From Ileibacterium sp. (GTDB taxonomy: Bacteria > Bacillota_I > Bacilli_A > Erysipelotrichales > Erysipelotrichaceae), in assembly GCA_021443945.1 (NCBI GenBank), contig JABUSF010000003.1, positions 83,078 to 98,484 on the forward strand: 15,407 nucleotides of DNA, written 5' to 3'. Shown in pieces: positions 1 to 7,027 of the stretch; the first letter of the stretch is position 1, and each line of letters opens with the position of its first letter. The notes under the pieces are model-generated. The model did no database searches. It saw nothing but the letters and a program-made list of their open reading frames with translations, and had not been told where the DNA came from. The position numbers and the translations under genes are program-made.

Positions 1-341
1 TCCTGTACCCAGTGGGACTCCTTAAACTGCTTCAGCAGCTGAGCCACAATGCAGATCACAATGACACTTGGAGCAACCAATGCCAGAGTGGCCAGAACAC
101 CGCCCCACCACTGGCCTCCGGAAGCGCTGTATCCAACATAGGTGGCCATGTTCACACCCATTGGACCTGGAGTGGATTCGGATATGGCGATCATATTCAT
201 CAGATCCGACTGCGTAAACCAGTGGTATTTTTCCATCATCTGATACAGGAATGGAATGGTGGCCAGACCACCCCCCAAAGCAAACAGACCTGTCAGGAAA
301 AACTCATACATGATAGCAATCATAATATAAATATTACTCAT
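1..341 (-). CDS. CHR-family transporter subunit (chromate transporter type), partial
   Basis: Integral membrane protein of the CHR (ChrA) family; only the N-terminal 113 residues are in the window and the gene continues past the left edge. The visible part has the family's N-terminal glycine motif (GLFALGGGLATIPFL, about residues 19-33) and the proline-rich loop (ESTPGPMGVNMATYVGY, about residues 54-70), followed by a hydrophobic helix. The ATG at 341 overlaps the stop of the preceding CHR gene by 8 bases (ATGAGTAA), so the two are almost surely translationally coupled. An AAAAAGGAGG-like site lies just upstream inside the preceding gene. Family knowledge: short CHR proteins of about 180-200 residues are usually encoded as pairs that together make one transporter. 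The real substrate here is unknown; chromate is the family label, and many gut or soil Bacillota carry such pairs without known chromate resistance. Confidence 0.85.
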   Translation of the reverse strand, partial: MSNIYIMIAIMYEFFLTGLFALGGGLATIPFLYQMMEKYHWFTQSDLMNMIAISESTPGPMGVNMATYVGYSASGGQWWGGVLATLALVAPSVIVICIVAQLLKQFKESHWVQ

Positions 342-888
342 GAGCGGCCTCCTTTTTGGCTTTCCTCAAAGAAATCAGAATACCGGTGCTGGCAGCGATA
401 ATCACGATGATCACAGTGTTGAGCAGGTTGAAGTAAGTGCAGGCCAGAGCTGCAGCAAACAAGAGAATGCCCCAGATATCTTTAATACCGGATTTGCAAA
501 GCTTCAGAACGGCTTTCAGAATAAGAACACATACGGCAACGCGAATGCCGGACAGTGCATGCTGAACGATTGGAAGATCCGCAAAATTTGTCATTAAAGT
601 AGCAATGAGCAGGATGATCACGATGGATGGGCAGACGACACCTAAAGTAGCGACGATCGCACCGGGGACCTTCTTCTGGTAATAACCAATAAAAGTGGCT
701 GTATTGACTGCAATGACACCAGGAGTGCATTGGCCAACCGCAAAATAATCCATCAATTCGTCATAGGTGGCCCACTTCTTTTTGTTGACCACTTCACTTT
801 CCAGCATGGGCAGCATGGCGTAGCCGCCGCCAAAAGTGAACAGCCCTATTTTGAAAAACGTAGTAAATAAATCCAGATATATGTTCAT
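334..888 (-). CDS. CHR-family transporter subunit (chromate transporter type)
   Basis: A 184-residue membrane protein, the first gene of a two-gene CHR operon. It shows the same motifs as its partner: KIGLFTFGGGYAMLPMLE near the N-terminus and a QCTPGVIAVNTATFIGY loop, then several hydrophobic segments and a short basic tail. The size fits the short-chain CHR type that works as a pair. Start choice: the frame is open up to 933 with upstream ATGs at 933 and 918, but an extended -10 box (TGCTATAAT, 919-927) overlies that stretch, so the transcript should begin near 912 and exclude those codons. The ATG at 888 is the first one inside the predicted mRNA, with AGAAGGGAG upstream, although the spacing of about 14 bases is long. 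The 3' end overlaps the next gene by 8 bases. Substrate not determinable from sequence. Confidence 0.85.
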   Translation of the reverse strand: MNIYLDLFTTFFKIGLFTFGGGYAMLPMLESEVVNKKKWATYDELMDYFAVGQCTPGVIAVNTATFIGYYQKKVPGAIVATLGVVCPSIVIILLIATLMTNFADLPIVQHALSGIRVAVCVLILKAVLKLCKSGIKDIWGILLFAAALACTYFNLLNTVIIVIIAASTGILISLRKAKKEAAHE

Positions 889-918
889 AATTTGGAATAG
901 AACTCCCTTCTGCGCCAT

Positions 919-927
919 ATTATAGCA
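919..927 (-). promoter_or_regulatory. Extended -10 promoter of the CHR pair
   Basis: On the minus strand the sequence reads TGCTATAAT, a perfect TATAAT with the TGN extension. A GTGACA lies only 13 bases further upstream, too close to act as a usual -35, so this looks like an extended -10 promoter. It lies between two divergent genes and it decides the start codon of the first CHR gene. Confidence 0.6.
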
Positions 928-986
928 GTCCATGAATTGTCACTTCGCGGCTGATAACCTGCAGGCAGCGCCCAAAAATGGCATTG

Positions 987-1014
987 TTGTGATTTTTGAG
1001 ATAAATTCTATAAT
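987..1014 (+). promoter_or_regulatory. Promoter of the lipoprotein gene
   Basis: TTGTGA (987-992), a 16-base spacer and a perfect TATAAT (1009-1014). The predicted start of transcription is near 1021, giving a very short leader of about 11 bases that holds little more than the AGGAGG ribosome binding site at 1022-1027. Confidence 0.65.
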
Positions 1015-1031
1015 TGTGTTCAGGAGGAATT

Positions 1032-2042
1032 ATGAAATTTGCAAAATTCTATGTCTGTGCGGCAGCCGGCATGACGATGCTCAGTGGATGCGTTGGTTCT
1101 GCAGGCAGCACAAGCGGCAATTGGCCGGTGGAAGAAGAAAAAGTGTATGAACTGGGTACAAAAGTAATTTTGAGTCCCGAGGCTTTTCTTAAGTCCGGTG
1201 CAGATTCTGAATCTCTCAAAGACGTCACCATCGAATCAGATCTGAAAACGGATCCGGCTTATGATTTCATTGGATTCACCAACGAAGTCAAAACAGCCGG
1301 AAAAGATTATCTGATGCCTGGAGAATACACCATTACTCTGAAGCAGGATAATAAAACACAGCCAGTAAAAATTATTGTCCGTGATACGGTAGCTCCGGCA
1401 TTTGTAACTGCGCCCCGTAAAATGATTGTCCGGCAAGGAGATTCCGGATTTGATCTGGCCTCCAAGTTTAAAGCAGACGACTACGATGAAGTGACCATCT
1501 CTGAAAAAGGGGAATATGACATTAATACCCCGGGAGAATATTCCATAACCATTACAGCTGCAGATGCATCCGGAAATACAAATGAGCTTCCGATTGTTCT
1601 GAAAGTGACTGGACAGAATGAAATTATTGATACCACTGTAGCTCCGGAAGATCTGCTTATTCTCGACTCTTCCACAAAACAGGATGACAGCGGGACAGCA
1701 GATAAAACGGATAAAACAGAGCAGACAGATCCAGTTCAAACCGATCCTGCAGATCAGCCGCAGGACACCCCGAAAAAAGAAGAAACGGCCTGCACCATTG
1801 GCGGCATTCCCGCTTCCGACAATGTGTACACGTCTTTTGAAGCGATGATTGCAGCTGGAACAAGCTGGAATGCGCAAAGCCCCAACAATTATTTCTTCTA
1901 TACGGCCGGTGCTGATGACTGCGGCAATACAGTCTATATTTTGACCACCGCTGCTTCCGATGAAGTGCCGCATCCGGGAACCCAGACTTCTCCGGATTCA
2001 AGCACATCTTCCCGCACCGTCCAATCCACTGCTGGTCAGTAA
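1032..2042 (+). CDS. Secreted lipoprotein with bacterial Ig-like domains
   Basis: A 336-residue protein with a lipoprotein signal peptide: a short basic N-terminus, a hydrophobic core and the lipobox LSGC with Cys20 as the lipidated residue. The mature protein should sit on the outer face of the membrane. Residues about 36-117 and 118-193 look like two beta-sandwich Ig-like domains. The second has the features of the DUF5011-type domain: a D-TVAPAF start, a GEYDINTPGEYSITITA core and DASGN. Residues about 195-250 form an Asp/Thr/Lys-rich linker. The last 85 residues hold a small domain with two cysteines (254 and 297), then a Ser/Thr-rich tail. Start: ATG at 1032 has AGGAGG 5 bases upstream; an in-frame TTG at 1014 lies inside the -10 box and can be excluded. 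Function unknown; an adhesive or wall-spacer role would be a guess. Confidence 0.85.
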   Translation: MKFAKFYVCAAAGMTMLSGCVGSAGSTSGNWPVEEEKVYELGTKVILSPEAFLKSGADSESLKDVTIESDLKTDPAYDFIGFTNEVKTAGKDYLMPGEYTITLKQDNKTQPVKIIVRDTVAPAFVTAPRKMIVRQGDSGFDLASKFKADDYDEVTISEKGEYDINTPGEYSITITAADASGNTNELPIVLKVTGQNEIIDTTVAPEDLLILDSSTKQDDSGTADKTDKTEQTDPVQTDPADQPQDTPKKEETACTIGGIPASDNVYTSFEAMIAAGTSWNAQSPNNYFFYTAGADDCGNTVYILTTAASDEVPHPGTQTSPDSSTSSRTVQSTAGQ

Positions 2043-2057
2043 AACGAAAGATCATTC

Positions 2058-2089
2058 AGCAGCTGCATAAATCTCGCAGCTGCTTTTTT
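2058..2089 (+). terminator. Rho-independent terminator of the lipoprotein gene
   Basis: A 9-base perfect stem AGCAGCTGC (2058-2066) / GCAGCTGCT (2076-2084) with a 9-base loop, followed by a run of six T (2084-2089). Confidence 0.85.
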
Positions 2090-2094
2090 AGCAG

Positions 2095-2120
2095 AAAAAT
2101 GCAGCCCGTCTGGGCTGCAT
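2095..2120 (-). terminator. Rho-independent terminator of the C39-like gene
   Basis: On the minus strand a 9-base perfect stem ATGCAGCCC / GGGCTGCAT (2112-2120 with 2099-2107) with a 4-base loop is followed by TTTTT (complement of 2095-2099). It lies directly after the stop of the minus-strand gene and abuts the terminator of the converging lipoprotein gene. Confidence 0.85.
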
Positions 2121-2124
2121 GAAG

Positions 2125-3132
2125 TTATCCATAATAATAGTAGGCACAGGCGGAAAGAATCTGATCCTGAATGGAATCCGGATTGACGGCTTTTGGATCT
2201 CCAGGAACAGAGGGATCATAAACATTCCAGGTTCCATCTTCATTTATAGAAGGCACGACCACAAATTTGCTGCCTTCTCCATCCTGAAGCTGAAGAACAG
2301 CTACAGTTCCCTGGCTGATGGCCTGGCTGATGGGGGTGGGGTATTTGGAAAGAGGAATCATGTTGATTCCATATCCATAGGCGGCCCCGGCGAAAATCGT
2401 ATCGTTATCTTTTATGGGCTCGAATTCATAACCGTAGTCTTTGGCAAACTGAGCCAGCAGCGCTGGTGTAAAGGCGGGGTTATCGGTCAGATAGGCAAAG
2501 GTCATGGCGATGGCGGTGGGGGCAGATCCACTGTTGGCAAACAGGGTGCCGGCATAGGGGATATATCCCCAGGAGGGGTCAAATGTCTTCAGGTTGGGCA
2601 CAACGGAAAAATCAGTAATCGATAAAGCTTCTGCCTGCGAGGGGGACTGGCTCTGGCTGGTGTAGGCAGCCACGAAGTCCAGATACTCTGGATTGGAAGC
2701 GGCCAGCTTGATCAAATCTTCTGGATAGGATTTCAGGGAACTGAAAATGGTCCGGTATTTTTCCACCGAGGCAGGCTGGGTGGAACTGGTCACATTTTCC
2801 AGTTCTTTGGCAGCGGATGCATCACCGTTGAAAGCTTTGTCGACTTTATCAATCAGGGAAGTATCGTAGGCTGCCAAAGCGGCGCTTTGAAGGGTACTTA
2901 AAGTTTCTGCAGACCACCCCTCCGGCAAAACGGCAGACTGAATGATCTCTTCGTACTCCTTATGCTTCTTTGTTTCACTGACCTTCAGCTGATCCAGTTT
3001 GCCCTGACTGCCCTGATAGAGCAGCAGGAAGCCTGCAAAGACAATTCCAATCATCACAATAAAGCTGATAATGACAGCCACGATGATTTTTCGCTTTTTA
3101 TGTCGGCGTTTTGGTTTGGGGGATTCTTTCAT
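2125..3132 (-). CDS. Membrane-anchored C39-like peptidase homologue, probably catalytically dead
   Basis: A 335-residue protein: a basic cytoplasmic tail (PKPKRRHKKRK), one hydrophobic anchor at about residues 16-39, a helical extracellular stalk (about 45-165), and a C-terminal domain resembling the C39_2-type papain-fold peptidases found in secreted Bacillota proteins. Landmarks match: DPSWGYIPY, then SGSAPTAIAM, AQFAKDYGYEF, QAISQGTVAVLQ, SKFVVV, EDGTWNVYDP. In active relatives these positions read SGCGPT (catalytic Cys) and GHFIVL (catalytic His). Here Cys is Ser203 and His is Lys289; only the Asp/Asn-type position (Asp306) remains. So the fold seems kept and the catalysis lost. No clear ribosome binding site precedes ATG 3132 or the in-frame GTG 3138. 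The gene is monocistronic and converges on the lipoprotein gene. Family assignment is from motif memory, not a search. Confidence 0.75.
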   Translation of the reverse strand: MKESPKPKRRHKKRKIIVAVIISFIVMIGIVFAGFLLLYQGSQGKLDQLKVSETKKHKEYEEIIQSAVLPEGWSAETLSTLQSAALAAYDTSLIDKVDKAFNGDASAAKELENVTSSTQPASVEKYRTIFSSLKSYPEDLIKLAASNPEYLDFVAAYTSQSQSPSQAEALSITDFSVVPNLKTFDPSWGYIPYAGTLFANSGSAPTAIAMTFAYLTDNPAFTPALLAQFAKDYGYEFEPIKDNDTIFAGAAYGYGINMIPLSKYPTPISQAISQGTVAVLQLQDGEGSKFVVVPSINEDGTWNVYDPSVPGDPKAVNPDSIQDQILSACAYYYYG

Positions 3133-3161
3133 AATCACATATTAACACACGAAAATACGGG

Positions 3162-3167
3162 ATTATA
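3162..3167 (-). promoter_or_regulatory. Possible -10 box of the C39-like gene
   Basis: A TATAAT on the minus strand, 30 bases upstream of ATG 3132. No convincing -35 is seen at the right distance (only TTCATT-like at 18 bases). The predicted leader of about 20 bases has no Shine-Dalgarno sequence. Confidence 0.4.
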
Positions 3168-3282
3168 CGCTGTGCCCGAAACCTGAATGAAAAAAGAATG
3201 GGGCCTTGATTCAGCAGCTGGAAGGTGACAGGACAAAGATTTCAAAAGTTATTTTTTATCTGATTGGAAGCAGGAACCTGCC

Positions 3283-3310
3283 TTGAAAATTTTCATGATT
3301 TTATTACAAT
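3283..3310 (+). promoter_or_regulatory. Promoter of the phosphodiesterase gene
   Basis: TTGAAA (3283-3288), 16-base spacer, TACAAT (3305-3310). The start of transcription is predicted at about 3316-3318, on top of the ATG at 3317, which suggests a leaderless mRNA. The remainder of the 3139-3282 gap shows no other feature I can support. Confidence 0.55.
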
Positions 3311-3316
3311 CAAAGC

Positions 3317-4222
3317 ATGACAAAAAGGCTGAAACCTTGGGTAAGAAGAGCAATCAACAGAACCAGGAAGGGAGCTTCACAATCAGCTGCCTTTCTGGTT
3401 TTTAGCATGCTTGTTTTTACCCATCGCGTGCCAGGGCTGCAGGCTGTCAGCAGTGAAGCGGCTGACGTAACCGATCCTGCAGAATTTGCCCAGAAGGCAT
3501 GGAACAACTTTGAAAAAGCACAGCCGGAACTGCCGGCATACGCCCACCGGGGCTATTCGTCCCAATATGTGGAAAATACACCGGAAGCATTTGCCCAGGC
3601 GACGATCAGCGGGTGTCCGCAGCTGGAGCTGGATGTATGGCCGTCAAAGGATGGAATTCTATATGTCAGCCACGATGACAGTTTGGAGCGGATCTACAAA
3701 AAGAAGCTGGAAATCACCAAAAGCAGTTCATCTCAGCTGGAGCCTGCTTTCGCATCCAATGGTCAGCCGATCATGACTCTTCAGCAAATTCTGGATCTGT
3801 TTTCAGACGGGGCGGTTTACCTGGTAGAACTGAAAGACTGGGAAAAATGTCTTCCGGCTTTCAGGCAAGTGCTGAAAGACAATCCCGAACTGGTAAACAA
3901 CATTCAGGTCCAGGCCTGGGAAAAAGAACCTCTGGAAAAACTGGAAGATGAATATCCTTATATGTATAAGCAGCTGCTGGTGCCGGAGCTTTCCAAGCTG
4001 CAGCCGGGGCTCGACAGCGAGGCTGTCAACGGAATTGGCATTAATGCGGAGGTTGTCAATTCGGGAGTGATTGCGTCCATCCATGAAGCAGGCAAAAAGG
4101 CAGTCTGCTACACAGTCAACGACGGACAAATGATGGACTATCTGATCGCCATCGGCGCAGACGGCATCATCAGCGACAATCCTCAAAAGGTTCTGCACAA
4201 ATACGAAACCAAGTCCGACTGA
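3317..4222 (+). CDS. Secreted glycerophosphodiester phosphodiesterase
   Basis: A 301-residue GDPD-family enzyme that hydrolyses glycerophosphodiesters to glycerol-3-phosphate and an alcohol; in Gram-positives secreted members also act on teichoic acid or phospholipid breakdown products. A long basic N-region (about 24 residues), a hydrophobic stretch SAAFLVFSMLVF and a polar region ending near VSSEA suggest an export signal or anchor. Active-site landmarks are complete: AHRG (76-79; His77, Arg78), EN (86-87), ELD (104-106) and SHDD (His119, Asp120), then VELKD, NGIGINAEVV and the closing GADGIISDNP motif. The barrel appears full length. ATG 3317 has no ribosome binding site and lies at the predicted transcript start; no better internal start was found. 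It is a single-gene unit between the C39-like gene and ftsA. Confidence 0.92.
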   Translation: MTKRLKPWVRRAINRTRKGASQSAAFLVFSMLVFTHRVPGLQAVSSEAADVTDPAEFAQKAWNNFEKAQPELPAYAHRGYSSQYVENTPEAFAQATISGCPQLELDVWPSKDGILYVSHDDSLERIYKKKLEITKSSSSQLEPAFASNGQPIMTLQQILDLFSDGAVYLVELKDWEKCLPAFRQVLKDNPELVNNIQVQAWEKEPLEKLEDEYPYMYKQLLVPELSKLQPGLDSEAVNGIGINAEVVNSGVIASIHEAGKKAVCYTVNDGQMMDYLIAIGADGIISDNPQKVLHKYETKSD

Positions 4223-4247
4223 AAGGGATACCATTCCCGGATCCCTT
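4223..4247 (+). repeat. Hairpin after the phosphodiesterase gene
   Basis: A 7-base inverted repeat AAGGGAT (4223-4229) / ATCCCTT (4241-4247) with an 11-base loop begins right after the stop codon. There is no T-run after it, so it is at best a weak or factor-assisted terminator or an mRNA 3'-end stabiliser. Confidence 0.4.
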
Positions 4248-4257
4248 CTGCGCAGGC

Positions 4258-4307
4258 TTGCAGAAAATGTTAAGACGTGTATAAAATCAGAAGGATTACG
4301 TTATAAT
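4258..4307 (+). promoter_or_regulatory. Promoter region of ftsA-ftsZ
   Basis: Two candidates overlap. One is TTGCAG (4258-4263), a 16-base spacer and TATAAA (4280-4285). The other is a perfect TATAAT (4302-4307) without a good -35. Either gives a short leader containing AAGGAG (4322-4327) 9 bases before the ftsA ATG. Confidence 0.5.
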
Positions 4308-4336
4308 GATTTCGAATAATTAAGGAGCAGTACGCC

Positions 4337-5593
4337 ATGGCAAAGAAAAAAGTCTATGCAGCCATTGAAATTTCAGACCAGGAAGTAAGACTGGTTGTCA
4401 GTGAAGTGTTTGATGGCCGCAGCAACATCCTGCGGGTGGAAAAAGCCGTATGTGATGGGGTAAAAGACTTCAGGATAACGGATGAAGGGGCTGTCGTAAA
4501 AGCCATCCAGCAGGTGGTAAAACAGGCACAGAACGCTTTGGGTTACAAAATCGAAAGAGTTCTGTTGGCTATTCCTCCAAAGGATGTGCGCCGCAGTTCT
4601 CAGAAGGTCCACATTGCGATTGAAGACGGTACCAACAATATCCGCCGCTTTCACGTTCAGACCGGCCTGAAGCAGGCTATGCAGAAAAAACTGGATGATC
4701 AGCATGAACTGGTGAGCATCGACAAAATTCTGTATACCGTAAACCAGAATTCATCAACAAAAATTCCTGTTTCTCAGGAAGCCAACTCCTTTGATATGGA
4801 AGTTGATCTGCTGTATGCAGATAAAGAAATATTGTATTCCTATGCCAAAGCGGTGGAACAGGCAAATCTTGAAATACTGGATATCTGCCTGGATACATTC
4901 GCTCAGGCCCATGAGACAGCTGCATTGGCGATGTCAGAAGACAGACCGATTATTCTGCTTTCTCTGGAAAGAGATCATACAACTCTGAGCCTGCTGATGC
5001 AGTCACGCATTATGGCCGTCAGCGTTCTTGATCAGGGCTTTGGTTCTTTTGTTGAGGAACTGAAGGAAAAATACGGATTCAGCGATGAGACAGCTTACCG
5101 TCTGCTGCAGAACGTATTTGAAACAAAAGACGAAAATATTACCGATTCAATTATTTATATAGAACAGCAGGAAGATGAACGTGTTGAAATTACGGCCAGA
5201 GAGCTTGCCGACATCGTACTGCCGAAAATCAGGGGCTGGATTGCAGAAATCAATGCAGCCAGCGAGCCAATTGTCAAAGACGGCAAAGCCCGCTACATGA
5301 TTACCGGGCAGGGAAGCAATCTTCCGGTTCTGGAAAAATTTGAAGATGCATTCAATGCTCCCGCATCTGTCTATAAAGTGACCGCAATCGGAGCAAGAGA
5401 CGGAAGTTACGTATCCGATCTGGGCATGGTCTATGCCTGGCAGGAAATCAACCGGATCCACAACGATGACAGAACCTCTGTAAACAACAACGAGCTGGAA
5501 GCCAGCATTGAATCAATTAACCGATATACAAAAGATGAAGAAGGCGGCTTCACACAGAAGCTGAAACGGGCTGTACTCTCAGCCGGTAACTGA
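4337..5593 (+). CDS. ftsA: FtsA-like cell division protein with degenerate nucleotide-binding motifs
   Basis: A 418-residue actin-fold protein, read as FtsA because of its position 35 bases before ftsZ and its overall match: an N-terminal subdomain start, LLAIPP strand, EILDICLDTFAQAHETAAL (FtsA: ITDICLQPLAAGSAAL), VLDQGFGSF, an adenosine-side loop and a closing IGARDGSYVSDLGMVYA (FtsA: IGVRDPQYMTGVGLI). FtsA tethers FtsZ filaments to the membrane and recruits the divisome. Odd points: phosphate-1 DIG is EIS (Glu11-Ser13), phosphate-2 DIGGGTT is SLERDHTT (209-216), and the LTGGGA-type loop is ITGQGS (322-327). The C-terminus GGFTQKLKRAVLS (from about 403) could form the membrane-binding amphipathic helix but is weakly hydrophobic and lacks the usual aromatic residues. 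ATG 4337 has AAGGAG 9 bases upstream. Confidence 0.85.
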   Translation: MAKKKVYAAIEISDQEVRLVVSEVFDGRSNILRVEKAVCDGVKDFRITDEGAVVKAIQQVVKQAQNALGYKIERVLLAIPPKDVRRSSQKVHIAIEDGTNNIRRFHVQTGLKQAMQKKLDDQHELVSIDKILYTVNQNSSTKIPVSQEANSFDMEVDLLYADKEILYSYAKAVEQANLEILDICLDTFAQAHETAALAMSEDRPIILLSLERDHTTLSLLMQSRIMAVSVLDQGFGSFVEELKEKYGFSDETAYRLLQNVFETKDENITDSIIYIEQQEDERVEITARELADIVLPKIRGWIAEINAASEPIVKDGKARYMITGQGSNLPVLEKFEDAFNAPASVYKVTAIGARDGSYVSDLGMVYAWQEINRIHNDDRTSVNNNELEASIESINRYTKDEEGGFTQKLKRAVLSAGN

Positions 5594-5628
5594 TATGGAT
5601 CAAAAATAGACGCAGGAGGAAAACGAAC

Positions 5629-6735
5629 ATGCCAGAATTCAATCAAGTAGCAGATATAAAAGTCATTGGTGTCGGCGGCGGCGGAAGCAACGCTGTAAAC
5701 CGCATGGTATCCGATGGGGTGAAAGGCGTTGATTTCTTTATCGCCAACACAGACGTACAGGTGATGAAAAACAGCCCTGTTGAAAGCAAAATCGTTCTGG
5801 GCACCGATACGACAAAAGGTCTTGGTGCCGGCGGAAATCCTGAAGTAGGACGCAAAGCCGCTGAAGAAAGCGAAAATGAAATCCGTGCTGCCATTGACGG
5901 CGCTGACATGGTGTTCATTACAGCTGGAATGGGTGGAGGAACCGGAACCGGGGCTGCCCCAATGGTTGCCAAACTGGCAAAAGAAGAAGGTGCACTGACC
6001 ATTGCGGTTGTGACAAAACCATTCACATTTGAAGGCAAAAGACGTGCCAACAATGCCCGTGAAGGAATTGAAGAACTGAAAAAATACGTTGACTCCCTGA
6101 TCGTTGTTTCCAACGACAACCTGCTGGAAGTCATCGGAAGAAAACCAATCGAAGAAGCCTTCCAGGCTGCTGATAATGTACTGCGTCAGGGTGTTCAGAC
6201 CATTTCTGACCTGATCGCTGTTCCTGCTCTGGTAAACCTTGACTTTGCAGACGTACGTTCCGTTATGCAGAACCAGGGTCGTGCTCTGATCGGGATCGGA
6301 ATGGCTGACGGAGAAGACAAAGCAATTGCTGCTGCTGAAAAAGCCATTCAGTCTCCACTGCTGGAAGCAAACATTGCAGGAGCCAAATCTGCCATCATCA
6401 ATATCACTGGCGGTGACAAAGTGTCTCTGTACGATGCACAGAACGCAGTCGCTGTGATTCAGGATGCTGCCGGAGGAGATGTGGACTGCATCTTCGGTAT
6501 TGCAATTAACGAACAGCTTGGTGATGCCATTATCGTCACTGTGATCGCAACTGGTTTTGAAGACAGCGATGACAAGAAAGCCCGCCGTGCCAAAGCCGCT
6601 GACAAAACAGCTGCTTCCGGACAGGCTCTGTTCACTCAGCCAAAAGTGGCTGCTCCAAAACCAAGCGGAGTGACAACTTCTGTGACAGAAACTTCATCTG
6701 ACGATTCCATTCCAAACTTTTTCTTCAACCGCTAA
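5629..6735 (+). CDS. ftsZ: Cell division GTPase FtsZ
   Basis: A 368-residue tubulin homologue that polymerises into the Z-ring at midcell. The GTPase domain is intact: GVGGGGSNAVNRM (14-26), NTD (40-42), the tubulin signature GGGTGTG (102-108), the SNDNLLEVIGRKP region, and the catalytic T7 loop NLDFADV (203-209) with Asp205 and Asp208. After the C-terminal beta domain comes a short Ala/Lys/Thr-rich linker (about 317-357) and a conserved end peptide DDSIPNFFFNR, which normally binds FtsA, SepF or ZapA-type partners. ATG 5629 has a perfect AGGAGG 9 bases upstream. It is second in an operon with ftsA and is followed by a terminator. Nothing odd in the enzyme itself; its partner FtsA is the odd member. 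Confidence 0.98.
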   Translation: MPEFNQVADIKVIGVGGGGSNAVNRMVSDGVKGVDFFIANTDVQVMKNSPVESKIVLGTDTTKGLGAGGNPEVGRKAAEESENEIRAAIDGADMVFITAGMGGGTGTGAAPMVAKLAKEEGALTIAVVTKPFTFEGKRRANNAREGIEELKKYVDSLIVVSNDNLLEVIGRKPIEEAFQAADNVLRQGVQTISDLIAVPALVNLDFADVRSVMQNQGRALIGIGMADGEDKAIAAAEKAIQSPLLEANIAGAKSAIINITGGDKVSLYDAQNAVAVIQDAAGGDVDCIFGIAINEQLGDAIIVTVIATGFEDSDDKKARRAKAADKTAASGQALFTQPKVAAPKPSGVTTSVTETSSDDSIPNFFFNR

Positions 6736-6759
6736 ACGGATCATAATCAACTGAAATTT

Positions 6760-6805
6760 AAAGAGGCACTCCCTAAGGGTTCATCCCCGGAGGAAGGCCT
6801 CTTTT
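6760..6805 (+). terminator. Terminator of the ftsA-ftsZ operon
   Basis: AAAGAGGC (6760-6767) pairs with GCCTCTTT (6797-6804), giving a stem with GG/CC core that ends in TTTT. The 29-base interior can fold further (CTCC 6769-6772 with GGAG 6789-6792, GGG with CCC around TTCAT), so the structure is a long imperfect hairpin. The T-run is short (TTTTCTGCTTTT). Confidence 0.65.
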
Positions 6806-6959
6806 CTGCTTTTCGGGTATAAAAGACGGTTCATTCAGGCAAAAACTGAAAACTGCTTTCTTTTTGGATGGACTGCTGGGGTAAAATAAACTTAAAATCA
6901 GAGAATTGTAGAGAGGATTTCAGAAAATATGTGAGCGTTCCTGCTCAGACGGGCCGATA

Positions 6960-6988
6960 TTGCTTTATTTTTGTGAAATGCGTAATAT
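6960..6988 (+). promoter_or_regulatory. Possible promoter of the LCP gene
   Basis: TTGCTT (6960-6965), a 17-base spacer and TAATAT (6983-6988), placing the transcript start near 6995 and leaving a leader with AAAGGA (7013-7018). Matches to consensus are modest. Just upstream is a small hairpin TGAGC/GCTCA (6932-6947). The rest of the 6806-6959 gap is AT-rich with no feature I can support. Confidence 0.35.
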
Positions 6989-7027
6989 AGAACACGATTT
7001 ACTGAAAAATTGAAAGGAAAACAGGCT

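Noticed and set aside
12..401. Open frame of 129 codons on the plus strand
   Set aside because: It lies antisense to the two CHR genes, whose motifs are unmistakable; the plus-strand product is low-complexity and His/Gln-rich.
931..943. GTGACA as a -35 for the CHR promoter
   Set aside because: Only 13 bases separate it from the -10, too short for a normal sigma-70 type spacer; the extended -10 is a better explanation.
1236..1973. Long minus-strand open frame (245 codons) opposite the lipoprotein gene
   Set aside because: The plus strand has promoter, ribosome binding site, lipobox and terminator; the antisense product is a Cys/Phe/Ile-rich shadow with no domain pattern.
6929..6990. ATG-TGA start-stop and a 20-codon GTG frame upstream of the LCP gene as a possible leader peptide
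   Set aside because: Both lie upstream of or within the likely promoter (TTGCTT/TAATAT), and the spacing of the GAGAGG to the ATG is too long.
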